Part shown: in pieces, positions 1 to 6,819 of the stretch
How positions within the stretch are numbered: the first letter of the stretch is position 1
Layout of the letters: each line of letters opens with the position of its first letter
Origin: a virus
Length of the DNA: 24,273 nt
Virus record (IMG/VR): IMGVR_UViG_3300035070_002714
Coordinates: 1 to 24,273 of that record
Reading direction: 5' to 3' (one strand)
The notes under the pieces: generated by a model
Told to the model about the DNA's origin: nothing
Seen by the model: only the letters and a program-made list of their open reading frames with translations
Databases searched by the model: none
Position numbers and translations under genes: made by a program

Positions 1-6
1 CTATAT

Positions 7-22
7 CAGGCGTCTTTGCCTG
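7..22. other. Short hairpin before the first operon
   Basis: CAGGC (7-11) and GCCTG (18-22) can pair around a six-base loop. The sequence after it is only moderately T-rich, so this could be the terminator of a gene to the left of the window or a chance structure. Confidence 0.25.
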
Positions 23-53
23 TGAGTTGTATTTAACTTTTGGAGAAATAGAT

Positions 54-500
54 ATGAAAATTTTATTAGTAGCATTATTTAGTTTGATGGGTTTGTTCTC
101 AATCCCAGCGCATGCAGTTGACGGCAATATAATTTTTAGCGGCACCGTGGCTTCAAGTTGCTCATTCACTTCGGCAAGCGCAGGTACGTTAACGATCTCA
201 GGCACCTCAATATCATCTGCAACCGCAGGTACTATTCAAGTGACTAACAATGACCCAGCGGCTTACGATTTATCAGTTGGTTCATCTACGTTAACAACAG
301 CACCTAATGGCGAAGGCATAACGAGCATTACCGCTACGCCTACCGTTACTGGCGACAACGCAGGCATTACTTTACCTGCAACGCTTACCAATGCTGGTGT
401 CGATACTGTCTCGGTTGCTTTGACCGCAGGTACTTTAGACGCTGTAGCAACGGCGGGAACTTACGTTTTGACTCAGGTAATTACGTGCGTAACTCCTTAA
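54..500 (+). CDS. Exported fimbrin-like two-cysteine protein
   Basis: This is a 148-residue secreted protein. The ATG at 54 is chosen over the upstream TTG at 27 because GGAGAA lies six bases before it and the protein then begins with a classical signal peptide: a Lys, a hydrophobic core, and an AHA cleavage site near residue 21. The mature part is rich in Thr, Ser, Ala and Gly and looks all-beta. It has one Cys near its N-terminus (SSCSF) and one at its C-terminus (VITCVTP), the pattern of pilin or spore-coat-U-like subunits closed by a disulphide. The next gene starts inside this one and encodes a PapD-like protein, which supports a subunit-chaperone pairing. The fold is inferred from composition and context, not from a clear family match. 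It could instead be a virion decoration or cell-surface protein. Confidence 0.6.
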   Translation: MKILLVALFSLMGLFSIPAHAVDGNIIFSGTVASSCSFTSASAGTLTISGTSISSATAGTIQVTNNDPAAYDLSVGSSTLTTAPNGEGITSITATPTVTGDNAGITLPATLTNAGVDTVSVALTAGTLDAVATAGTYVLTQVITCVTP

Positions 501-880
501 TACTAGGGGCTGTACTAGCCCTAGTTTCTAGCGGTGCGTTTTCGCATTCGCTAGAGCCAGCGCGTTTGAACGTCTGGTCTTATGAAAATAAGACTAGCTT
601 TCGCTTAACTGCGGTTAACAGATTTAGCCGTCGTGCAGCATTTGAAGTTGAGCTGTTTACCGACAGGACTTTCACAACTAAGCTTGATGGTTCGGCTAAT
701 GTTACCAAGTTTAGACTGCAACCAAACGGCACTAGAGTATTAACCATATTTATTAAAGACGTTCCTAAAAATCGTTTTTATGTATGCACCAAAGCAATAC
801 CCCTTAAATCAGGCAAGACTGAAATGGCATTAGCCACTCGTGTCTGCACAGGAGTTAGAGCGTATGCGCGTAATTATTAG
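485..880 (+). CDS. Periplasmic PapD-like (fimbrial chaperone-like) protein
   Basis: This is a 131-residue exported protein. It starts at a GTG that overlaps the end of the preceding gene by 16 bases, with an AGG about seven bases upstream, so translation is probably coupled. It has a signal peptide of about 20 residues ending near GAFS-HS. The mature part follows the spacing of the N-terminal immunoglobulin-like domain of pilus chaperones: an initial strand with P-A-R-L-N-V, a FRLTAVNR strand, an FEVELF strand and an FRLQPNGTRVLTIFI strand. It ends with a Cys pair (YVCTK, TRVCT). At this length it can hold one domain only, whereas true pilus chaperones have two. It may be a single-domain chaperone or a PapD-fold structural partner of the first gene. 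The assignment rests on pattern recognition. Confidence 0.55.
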   Translation: MRNSLILGAVLALVSSGAFSHSLEPARLNVWSYENKTSFRLTAVNRFSRRAAFEVELFTDRTFTTKLDGSANVTKFRLQPNGTRVLTIFIKDVPKNRFYVCTKAIPLKSGKTEMALATRVCTGVRAYARNY

Positions 881-1256
881 CCTATTTTTGTTACTACCAA
901 TGGTAGCTAACGCCGTTGTTGTTAATGTACCAGTCAGCCAGCAGTCATATAATTATGACGAAATTAGAACCAGCAGCGGTACAACTTGCCGTCAGGCTCT
1001 TGGTTCAAACCTAAGTGTCGAGATGGGTGTAATCGCAGAGGACAGCAGCTCAGGTCAGGATTATTTTAGCGACATAAACAACGGCTACAAATCAGACGCG
1101 GATACAGGCGCAATATACGGCCGAGTGGTTTATCAGATCGGCGCACCAAAACGCCTCGATTGCTCAAGGCTTTATGAAATGGAGATCCAGACGCTTAAAA
1201 ATGAATTGGAATTGATGCGTGCTAATATGATGTATGGCATGGAGCAGGACGAATAA
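864..1256 (+). CDS. Exported protein with C-terminal coiled coil, unknown function
   Basis: This is a 130-residue protein starting at the ATG at 864, with AGGAG at 850-854. The start lies inside the previous gene, so the three exported-protein genes form one tightly coupled operon. A signal peptide ends near ANA-VV at about residue 18. The middle has a Thr-Cys (SSGTTC) and alternating polar segments with YGRVVYQIG, which could be beta strands. A second Cys (LDCSRLYE) opens an acidic and basic helix of about 35 residues that looks like a coiled coil. I do not recognise a named family. From context it may be the anchor, usher-like or assembly partner of the fimbrin-like and PapD-like proteins, but that is inference. 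No clear terminator separates it from the convergent genes that follow. Confidence 0.6.
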   Translation: MRVIISLFLLLPMVANAVVVNVPVSQQSYNYDEIRTSSGTTCRQALGSNLSVEMGVIAEDSSSGQDYFSDINNGYKSDADTGAIYGRVVYQIGAPKRLDCSRLYEMEIQTLKNELELMRANMMYGMEQDE

Positions 1257-1274
1257 TAGCTCACGGCAAACTGA

Positions 1275-1496
1275 CTACATGAGTTCCAGCGTCATATCAT
1301 CATATAGCCCCTCTGGTAACTGATCTAAGCGCTCTTGCACGTTTTCTATCGTGCAGTAGTACTCAAACTTTGACCACGGGTTAGTCGCCCAGCGCCTAGA
1401 CTTGCCAGTGAATTTCAGTTGCTTGCCTTTCAACGCCGCGTGTTCACGCTCGGTAAACTCGGCTATTACTTGGTCTTTCAGTTTAATCTGTATCAT
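1275..1496 (-). CDS. Small hypothetical protein
   Basis: This 73-residue protein is last in the leftward replication operon. The ATG at 1496 overlaps the stop of the upstream 41-codon gene as ATGA, and GGA lies seven bases upstream, so I prefer it to a longer GTG start at 1568 that would overlap that gene heavily. The sequence is mixed alpha/beta with a basic centre (KLKFTGKSRRW) and an acidic C-terminus. No signal peptide, membrane segment or known motif is visible. Its function is unknown. Confidence 0.55.
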   Translation of the reverse strand: MIQIKLKDQVIAEFTEREHAALKGKQLKFTGKSRRWATNPWSKFEYYCTIENVQERLDQLPEGLYDDMTLELM

Positions 1497-1618
1497 TGCT
1501 CGTTCCACTTGATTACAAACCCCATTTCCACTTCTCTTAGCGGCCCTGTAAAACTCCCTAGCGCCCACATAAGGGCGCGGTATTGTTGGGCAAAATGCTC
1601 GTTAAGTCCAATACACAT
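1493..1618 (-). CDS. Tiny hypothetical protein, 41 residues
   Basis: This short reading frame lies between the 2OG oxygenase gene and the last gene of the operon. It starts at ATG 1618 with GAGGTG five bases upstream, eleven bases after the oxygenase stop, and ends in an ATGA overlap with the next start. The tight packing and good ribosome site on a fully occupied strand argue that it is translated. The protein begins MCIGLNEHF, with no recognisable family. A GCGCCC/GGGCGC hairpin (1561-1578) lies within the coding region, with an internal ATG in its loop on the coding strand. Confidence 0.5.
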   Translation of the reverse strand: MCIGLNEHFAQQYRALMWALGSFTGPLREVEMGFVIKWNEQ

Positions 1619-1629
1619 AAATCACCTCT

Positions 1630-2289
1630 TTAAAAGTAAATAACTATACCATCGGCGGTGTGTACACCGTGGCCTTGGATTGAAATACGGAACTCACCCG
1701 CTGGTACTGGGTGACGGTTAGATATTCGGTGTGGCGTGTGGCCGTCGTGCAAATACATATTGCCCACGTCATACGCCAGATACTCAAACGGTGGCAGTAC
1801 GCCTTCACGCTGATACGCCTCCATTTCCTCGTCTGTGACGTTTGGCCAGTAGTCTAACCCACCGCCTAGCGTCGGCAGTTGAATTGGCACAGTGAAGCTG
1901 AACGGTCTATTCCAGCACACGCCCTGCCAGTTAATACGGTCATACGGCTCGTCAATATGCACAGAGCCTTCAAGCCCTGCTGAGGCGCTATCGAATATGT
2001 GAAAGCCTGCCACGGCTAGCCTGTGGCTGTGGATTACTGGCGTTTTAAAATGCTTAGATAGCGTGTCGCCCACTGCTACTAGCATACCGCTAAACCGCTC
2101 TTTCAGCAGCCTATTGGTGTTAGCCGCTATGCCCTCGTAGTGCATCGGGTCGTCAAGATAGGTGGACGCGCCAAGAGTGTAAAAACCCTCGCCGCGTTTG
2201 ATCATATAGGGTGACTGTTTTATTACGTGTTTGGCGAGTCGATCACACTGCTCAGGCGTGTACACGGGTAGTACTTCTAGCGTTTTCAT
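1630..2289 (-). CDS. 2OG-Fe(II) oxygenase superfamily protein
   Basis: This is a 219-residue putative non-haem iron, 2-oxoglutarate-dependent dioxygenase. The double-stranded beta-helix motifs are visible: H111-x-D113 in VHIDEPY for iron, a distal His in HDGHTPHR (H184 or H187), and R201 in EFRISIQGHG as the likely 2-oxoglutarate carboxylate ligand. Such enzymes hydroxylate proteins, small molecules or nucleobases, and phages carry many uncharacterised examples. The start overlaps the DNA polymerase stop by four bases (ATGA), so the two are translationally coupled. This placement directly behind the polymerase makes DNA or nucleotide modification an attractive idea, but the sequence does not show the substrate. 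No signal peptide is present, so the protein should be cytoplasmic. Confidence 0.75.
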   Translation of the reverse strand: MKTLEVLPVYTPEQCDRLAKHVIKQSPYMIKRGEGFYTLGASTYLDDPMHYEGIAANTNRLLKERFSGMLVAVGDTLSKHFKTPVIHSHRLAVAGFHIFDSASAGLEGSVHIDEPYDRINWQGVCWNRPFSFTVPIQLPTLGGGLDYWPNVTDEEMEAYQREGVLPPFEYLAYDVGNMYLHDGHTPHRISNRHPVPAGEFRISIQGHGVHTADGIVIYF

Positions 2290-4238
2290 TTTCCGTACCT
2301 CTTTTTATACTCAATGCCTGCTGCAATTGGCAGACCTTCAGCCCAGTCGGGCAGCGTTTCCATTAGTCTTTTAAGCTCGACCTGGTGGTCACCCTCTGCT
2401 ATAATTTCATCGTGACAGGTGAAGATCAAAGGTAAGTCTTCAGGGGCTTGCATCATACAGTTACGCAGTAGATCACCGGCTGCGCCTTGTGTTACATTCT
2501 CAATCAATATACCAGGCGTTAAGGTTCTACGCGGCCACGGCTTGCCTGCTTTGGGTAAGGATGAACCAGCTAACGCGGTTAGCTCGTAGCCTTGTTCTTC
2601 CCACGGGTAATCCACCAGCTCGATCTTAGGCTGAAAGTAAGCCTGAAACGCACCAGAAGGTCTAAGGCACCACAACCAATCACCGCCGTCATACAGGTAG
2701 CTTATCTTACCAGCAAAAAACTCTTGCCCTGGGTTGTGGTAGGCGTCATTAGCAGCGCGGTGTAGTTTCCACCAGAAGTCCACGCACCACTTGTTACCAC
2801 TACGCCATAACGTCTTGTAGTGTTCGGCCTCTTCATCGGTGTAGACTTGGCCGTACTTCTTAGCCATACGCTGCAAGGCACCAGCGCCGCCGGCGAACTG
2901 CAAAGACAGCGCGGATACTTTACCTGCTTGCCTGTCATCCAACCCCATGCTGTCGGCTGTGGCTATGTATAGGTCACACTTTTCGCACTTGCACGTATCG
3001 GGGTGGTCTACTCGAAACACGTCTAGTACTTTCTCAGCTCTAGGGTCATCAGATAACCACGGGCAAACCCGCCCCTCAATGGCAGACCAGTCACCAAAGC
3101 TTATGCCTTTAGGTGAGGTAATCGCCGCCCGTAATAGTTTAGATAGCGTACTGGCTGGGTGGTCCAGCTCATAGTCGTCTAGTACGTCTTGGATTAGGGG
3201 TTCAGGGTCGTCATAGGCGTCGCGCGGAAAGTTATGCAGTTGAAGCCCCTTACTCGCTGCGCGGCCGGTGCCTGCGCCATGCCATGTAATAGCACCATGC
3301 ACCCTGCCATTGACATGAGTGTTGGCCATAGCAGAATATTTACTGGTGGATGAACCACCTGCGTCATCGGTGAAGTTAATCAACTCTTCAACGTCTGGGT
3401 CTAAGTCTGGCGCGGCTAACAGGTTAGCGCGGCGCTCTTGGTCGAAAGAGTATTTCTTAACCTTGTCTTTCCATACGGCCAGTAGCTCTTTTTGCTTATC
3501 AGTAATGCGCTCAAACAACCACTTGTCACGCGCTTTACGTGCCCTGGCTGTCTTCACCACGCCACCGGTTAGTCGCAATATGTTGCCGTCAGCCTCAGCT
3601 TTAACGTCGTCAGCGTAGTTAAGCGCTGCGGTAGCGAACTCAATATCTACCGGTACGCCGAACTCGTTAAGGCGCTCATTACGGTGGTATTCTGCCCACT
3701 CGTCATCCGATAGTTCACGCAGGATAGAACATAGCTGGCGCATTGCTGCCACGTCAGTCTTACAGTAGTCAGCCATTAACGCCTTGTCGTCGTCTTCATA
3801 AGGTACGCGGCCATGCTTTGAGTACTTATTGATCAGTCGCAAACCTTCTTTTTGTTTTTGTATCGGCAGCCCGGTAGCTTTACAGGCTAGCTCTAGTTTA
3901 CCGGGTAGGCCATGCGCCATTGCTCTAGCAGCGCTACAGTGCCACTGCTCAAGCTTAGTAGGTGGGGTGTTGAAGTCGTTAGTCAGCACGTACTCAGTTA
4001 TTAAACGGTCAAATGTTGCGTTGTGCGCAACCATAATGCCGCCACGTTTAATGTGATCCACTATAACACCAGGGAAGTGGCTGTCTTCAGGAAACCAGCA
4101 TTCAGGCTCGTCGTCGCCAAAGGCGTAACCAAGGCATAACACTTCGGTGGTGGGGTCTTCAACGTAACGCTGTAGACCATTAGTGCCTAAGTCAGCTTTG
4201 CTTGTTGTCTCGTAATCTAACCAGAGCGTTTGGTTCAT
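2286..4238 (-). CDS. Family A DNA polymerase with 3'-5' exonuclease
   Basis: This 650-residue replicative polymerase is the length of short phage Pol I types that lack a 5'-3' exonuclease. The N-terminal DnaQ-type exonuclease has D8 and E10 (LDYETTS), H72-N73...D77 (AHNATFD) and Y158...D162 (YCKTD). The polymerase domain has the template-side motif GLQLHNFPR (331-339), motif A GDWSAIEGR (382-390) with metal ligand D383, motif B starting at R436 (RQAGK, then QFAGGAGAL), an O2-like segment IENVTQGA (579-586) and motif C CHDE with D610 and E611. All catalytic positions look intact. Between motifs A and B is a small cysteine cluster, C416, C418 and C421 (CKCEKC). The start is ATG 4238 with GGAAG seven bases upstream, preceded by a hairpin. 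It lies in the leftward replication operon with nuclease and helicase genes. Confidence 0.95.
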   Translation of the reverse strand: MNQTLWLDYETTSKADLGTNGLQRYVEDPTTEVLCLGYAFGDDEPECWFPEDSHFPGVIVDHIKRGGIMVAHNATFDRLITEYVLTNDFNTPPTKLEQWHCSAARAMAHGLPGKLELACKATGLPIQKQKEGLRLINKYSKHGRVPYEDDDKALMADYCKTDVAAMRQLCSILRELSDDEWAEYHRNERLNEFGVPVDIEFATAALNYADDVKAEADGNILRLTGGVVKTARARKARDKWLFERITDKQKELLAVWKDKVKKYSFDQERRANLLAAPDLDPDVEELINFTDDAGGSSTSKYSAMANTHVNGRVHGAITWHGAGTGRAASKGLQLHNFPRDAYDDPEPLIQDVLDDYELDHPASTLSKLLRAAITSPKGISFGDWSAIEGRVCPWLSDDPRAEKVLDVFRVDHPDTCKCEKCDLYIATADSMGLDDRQAGKVSALSLQFAGGAGALQRMAKKYGQVYTDEEAEHYKTLWRSGNKWCVDFWWKLHRAANDAYHNPGQEFFAGKISYLYDGGDWLWCLRPSGAFQAYFQPKIELVDYPWEEQGYELTALAGSSLPKAGKPWPRRTLTPGILIENVTQGAAGDLLRNCMMQAPEDLPLIFTCHDEIIAEGDHQVELKRLMETLPDWAEGLPIAAGIEYKKRYGK

Positions 4239-4260
4239 GTAATTCTTCCAGCAGAAAGCA

Positions 4261-4279
4261 CACCCCCATTACAGGGGTG
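4261..4279 (-). other. Intercistronic hairpin upstream of the polymerase gene
   Basis: CACCCC (4261-4266) pairs with GGGGTG (4274-4279) around a seven-base loop. It is in the gap between the candidate ssDNA-binding gene and the polymerase ribosome site. There is no U tract in the direction of transcription, so it more likely affects mRNA processing or stability than full termination. Confidence 0.4.
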
Positions 4280-4305
4280 GCTTAGTTTCAGTTAAGTTGT
4301 TGTTA

Positions 4306-4992
4306 TTACGCGCGCGAACGACGACGTTTTTTAACTGGTGCTTCTTCTACTGGTGCTTCTTCTTCTACAGCCTCAACTGGCGCTGCTACTTGCTTAGGTG
4401 CTTCACCTTCAAGGTCACCATCGACATTACGCCATTCAACGATCTCGAACACAGGCTTGTAAACCTTACCTGTAGAACGGGTGTAGAAGTCGTGCGCTAG
4501 CTTCACAACAGGGAAGAAATACGTTGAACCAGCGGCTTTAGCCATTACCTGGTTAAGTAGTTCATCAACACGTTCAACACCGCCCATCGAGCCGACTTCA
4601 AAGATAACGCCGTCTTCATCATCATCAAACGTAACGCCTGTGATAATACGCGACGCTTGGCCGTAGTGGGTTTTTGCTGCGCCGTTTTCATCAACGCCGT
4701 CAAACGGTGCAGGTGGCTGCGGTAGTGCTTGGGTGATTTTGGTGTGCGCCTTAGCGGGTGGCTTAGTACCCCACCGCACAAAACCATGCTGCGATTCTAG
4801 TACGTTAATGAAAAGGTTTACCCCTTCAAAGTCCTCACCTTCTTTACCCATCTCCCAACGCCCTGTTTTACCAGAGAATTTGAGATAGCCGCCGACAGCT
4901 CCGCCTGCTTCAGGTACACGATTTTGTGTAGCTAAACCTGCGAAGTCTTCGATTGCTGCTGTGGTGTTTGCTGTTACTGGAAATTTAGACAT
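4306..4992 (-). CDS. Hypothetical protein, candidate ssDNA-binding protein
   Basis: This is a 228-residue soluble protein between the DUF2800 nuclease and the DNA polymerase. In related phage replication modules this slot is usually filled by a single-stranded-DNA-binding protein (DUF2815 type). This sequence is not an obvious DUF2815 member. It has a compact N-terminal part rich in beta-prone segments (GGYLKFSGKTGRWEMG), aromatic residues spread through VRWG and STYFF, and a DFYTRSTGKVYKPVFEIVEW segment. It ends in a low-complexity acidic and proline stretch followed by a strongly basic KKRRRSRA tail. SSB proteins normally end acidic, so the basic cap is unusual. The ssDNA role is inferred from position and architecture only. 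The leader upstream is G-poor and A/C-rich (CACAAACACAAACT), with GAG as a weak ribosome site. Confidence 0.55.
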   Translation of the reverse strand: MSKFPVTANTTAAIEDFAGLATQNRVPEAGGAVGGYLKFSGKTGRWEMGKEGEDFEGVNLFINVLESQHGFVRWGTKPPAKAHTKITQALPQPPAPFDGVDENGAAKTHYGQASRIITGVTFDDDEDGVIFEVGSMGGVERVDELLNQVMAKAAGSTYFFPVVKLAHDFYTRSTGKVYKPVFEIVEWRNVDGDLEGEAPKQVAAPVEAVEEEAPVEEAPVKKRRRSRA

Positions 4993-5026
4993 AATTTTTA
5001 CTCTTAGTTTGTGTTTGTGGTTTGTG

Positions 5027-5050
5027 TTCCCCGCCTTTCTCAGCAGGGAA
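5027..5050 (-). other. Intercistronic hairpin after the DUF2800 gene
   Basis: TTCCCCGC (5027-5034) pairs with GCAGGGAA (5043-5050), one pair being G-U in RNA, around an eight-base loop. It follows the DUF2800 stop codon and precedes the A/C-rich leader of the next gene. It lacks a strong U tract, so it may be an attenuator or a stability element. Confidence 0.4.
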
Positions 5051-5066
5051 AAGAAGTGTAACAGGT

Positions 5067-6212
5067 TTATTCAATAAGTTGCAACATATTTTGTGGGATA
5101 ATATCTCTACCAACGGCAGGTCGTTTATCTGACTCTGGTGCAAGCGTAGTGCCGGTGCTAACAGACGCTACATGCAAAGCATATTTATCGAATGGCAGCT
5201 TCTTAGCTTTGACGACTTTCTCTAACTGCGCCACGCTTAACAGCTTCATACTGAACGCATCTTCCATCTTAATTTTCTTGGCTTTGCGTACCATATCCAC
5301 CACCGCTTCTTCATCGGTCCATTGCCTGGTAGCCCGTTTCTGCACTAGCTTCCAGCCCTCAACCTCACCGCCGTGTTCCAGTGACGCATGGGTAGCTGAC
5401 TTAACCGCCTTACACCATTTCTCTAACTGGTCTACCATACTCATAGCCTCAGACATAGTAGCGGCCACTAGCGGGTCTATGACCAGTGCACTACGGCCTT
5501 GCATTATTTTGGTTTCACACGTCGGTGCTGCTGGGCAATAGTGACAGTGATCACCTGCTTTAGCCGGTGGTGTTTCTCCTTCTGCTAACGCCATTGCATC
5601 TTCGAGATCGTCTTCAAAGTCGTCAATATCTGAACTAACAAACTCCCAAGTTAACGGCTTATCGCCGTTTACTTTTGGCTGCACGATAGCGCCAATAAAC
5701 AGGTCAGCTTTCTTAAAGACATCGGCGGTTGCTGGGTCGGTACGTGCGCACAATGCCGCCATTAATATCTGGCTGTTTTCTTGAGGGCTAACAGGGTTGT
5801 AGCCGAATTTTAGGTCAGATAACAACACTGTTTCTTCATCGCTAGATACCGCTATTAAATCCAGCGTACCGCCTGCTAACTTAGGGATATACTCTACAAA
5901 CTGCTCTACTATCAATTCGTCAGCATCAACCAGATCAAGCAATGATTCGGTTGCCGTGATAGCAGGCTCTACTTGGTTATCTACCATTTCTTGTGTAAGC
6001 GTCAGCCCTTCATAGGATAGCTCACCAACTAAAGACTCAGGTTCAATATCGTCAGCGTACAGCTTCTCCATCACTAGATGAAGCAAACTCCCTTCGGTAG
6101 CTGCGCTGCCGCTGGAGGCTTTTGGTGCTTTCCTGCTGCGTGTTAAGCTTGCAGGACAGTTGATCAAACGGTGTACGCTCGACGTTCCTATTTCTAAATG
6201 TATATCGGCCAT
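5067..6212 (-). CDS. DUF2800 family PD-(D/E)XK nuclease (RecB/Cas4-like)
   Basis: This 381-residue predicted nuclease belongs to the RecB/Cas4-like group. Visible features in order are C19 (INCPAS), an EGSLLH segment with H45, the metal motif GGTLDLI with D118 and LSDLKFG with D133-x-K135, a conserved Gln region (QENSQ), and a C-terminal cysteine triplet C223, C226 and C232 (CHYCPAAPTC). One early cysteine plus three late ones is the iron-sulphur cluster layout of Cas4/AddB-type nucleases. DUF2800 genes are common beside phage polymerase and helicase genes and are thought to process DNA ends or recombination intermediates. The start is ATG 6212 after a GAGAGAG ribosome site. All expected catalytic residues are present. 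Confidence 0.85.
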   Translation of the reverse strand: MADIHLEIGTSSVHRLINCPASLTRSRKAPKASSGSAATEGSLLHLVMEKLYADDIEPESLVGELSYEGLTLTQEMVDNQVEPAITATESLLDLVDADELIVEQFVEYIPKLAGGTLDLIAVSSDEETVLLSDLKFGYNPVSPQENSQILMAALCARTDPATADVFKKADLFIGAIVQPKVNGDKPLTWEFVSSDIDDFEDDLEDAMALAEGETPPAKAGDHCHYCPAAPTCETKIMQGRSALVIDPLVAATMSEAMSMVDQLEKWCKAVKSATHASLEHGGEVEGWKLVQKRATRQWTDEEAVVDMVRKAKKIKMEDAFSMKLLSVAQLEKVVKAKKLPFDKYALHVASVSTGTTLAPESDKRPAVGRDIIPQNMLQLIE

Positions 6213-6231
6213 TAGTTTTCTCTCTCTTAGT

Positions 6232-6819
6232 TTAGTTTAGTTGGTGTTGTAAAATGTATTTCTGCCATTGCGGGTATAGCTCTGCTTGGCGTTTTATTTC
6301 CTCGTTTTTTGCTGCTTTGTACACTTCGTATGCCGCTTCAGGTGTTTTACGGTAGCCTAATGTTTTACGTTTACCTTCTACGCTCAACCGAGCGCAATAT
6401 CGGACAGTGCCATTGCGTAGATAGCTAGTCACGCCCGTGGGGTACTCACCTTTTGTAGCGCCACTAGCAGTAAACAGTGTGTTTAAGCTATGGGGTACGA
6501 ATAGACAAGTATCTGGCGCGTAATGCTTGTTACCTTTTACTTTTATGTCTTTATCTAGCTGCAACCCCTCCCATTCTTGGGACAACATCCACGTGCGGAA
6601 AACCATAAAAGATAGCCACTCTTTAGCTACCGAACAACCAACATACGTGGGGTGTTTAGCATGAAATAACGCGGAGTGACTACGGCGTATTACGTCAAAC
6701 CAGCGCGAGTATATTTTGCATTGCACTGGTTTGTTGTTTTCATCTTGGTAGTAGGTAGGGTAGTCAGCATCGTTAATTCCTACACCAAAAATCGGTTTTT
6801 TCAGCCCGTTGTTCAACAT
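6232..6819 (-). CDS. Putative HNH/AP2-like phage DNA-binding protein (homing endonuclease type)
   Basis: This 195-residue protein belongs to a recurrent phage family recognisable by several segments: YSRWFDV, a PTYVGCSVAKEWLSF stretch, the core EGLQLDKDI followed by GNKHYAPDTCLFVP, and a C-terminal GEYPTGV...GKRKTLGY segment. That last part resembles the beta sheet of an AP2 DNA-binding domain, followed by EAAYEVYKAAK. The middle corresponds to an HNH-like fold in which QLDKDI and DTCLFV take the places of the usual HNH elements. Members behave like mobile homing-type genes in phage genomes. It starts one base inside the helicase stop (TAATG) and is inserted between two replication genes. Whether the nuclease centre is active cannot be decided here, because a classic His-Asn-His triad is not obvious. 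Confidence 0.6.
   Translation of the reverse strand: MLNNGLKKPIFGVGINDADYPTYYQDENNKPVQCKIYSRWFDVIRRSHSALFHAKHPTYVGCSVAKEWLSFMVFRTWMLSQEWEGLQLDKDIKVKGNKHYAPDTCLFVPHSLNTLFTASGATKGEYPTGVTSYLRNGTVRYCARLSVEGKRKTLGYRKTPEAAYEVYKAAKNEEIKRQAELYPQWQKYILQHQLN

Noticed and set aside
1275-1568. Longer 97-codon version of the last leftward gene from GTG 1568
   Set aside because: It would overlap the 41-codon gene almost completely. ATG 1496 has both ATGA coupling and a ribosome site.
2286-4238. Intein or intron in the polymerase gene
   Set aside because: The reading frame is continuous, all motifs have normal spacing and the length is typical. No splice motifs are seen.
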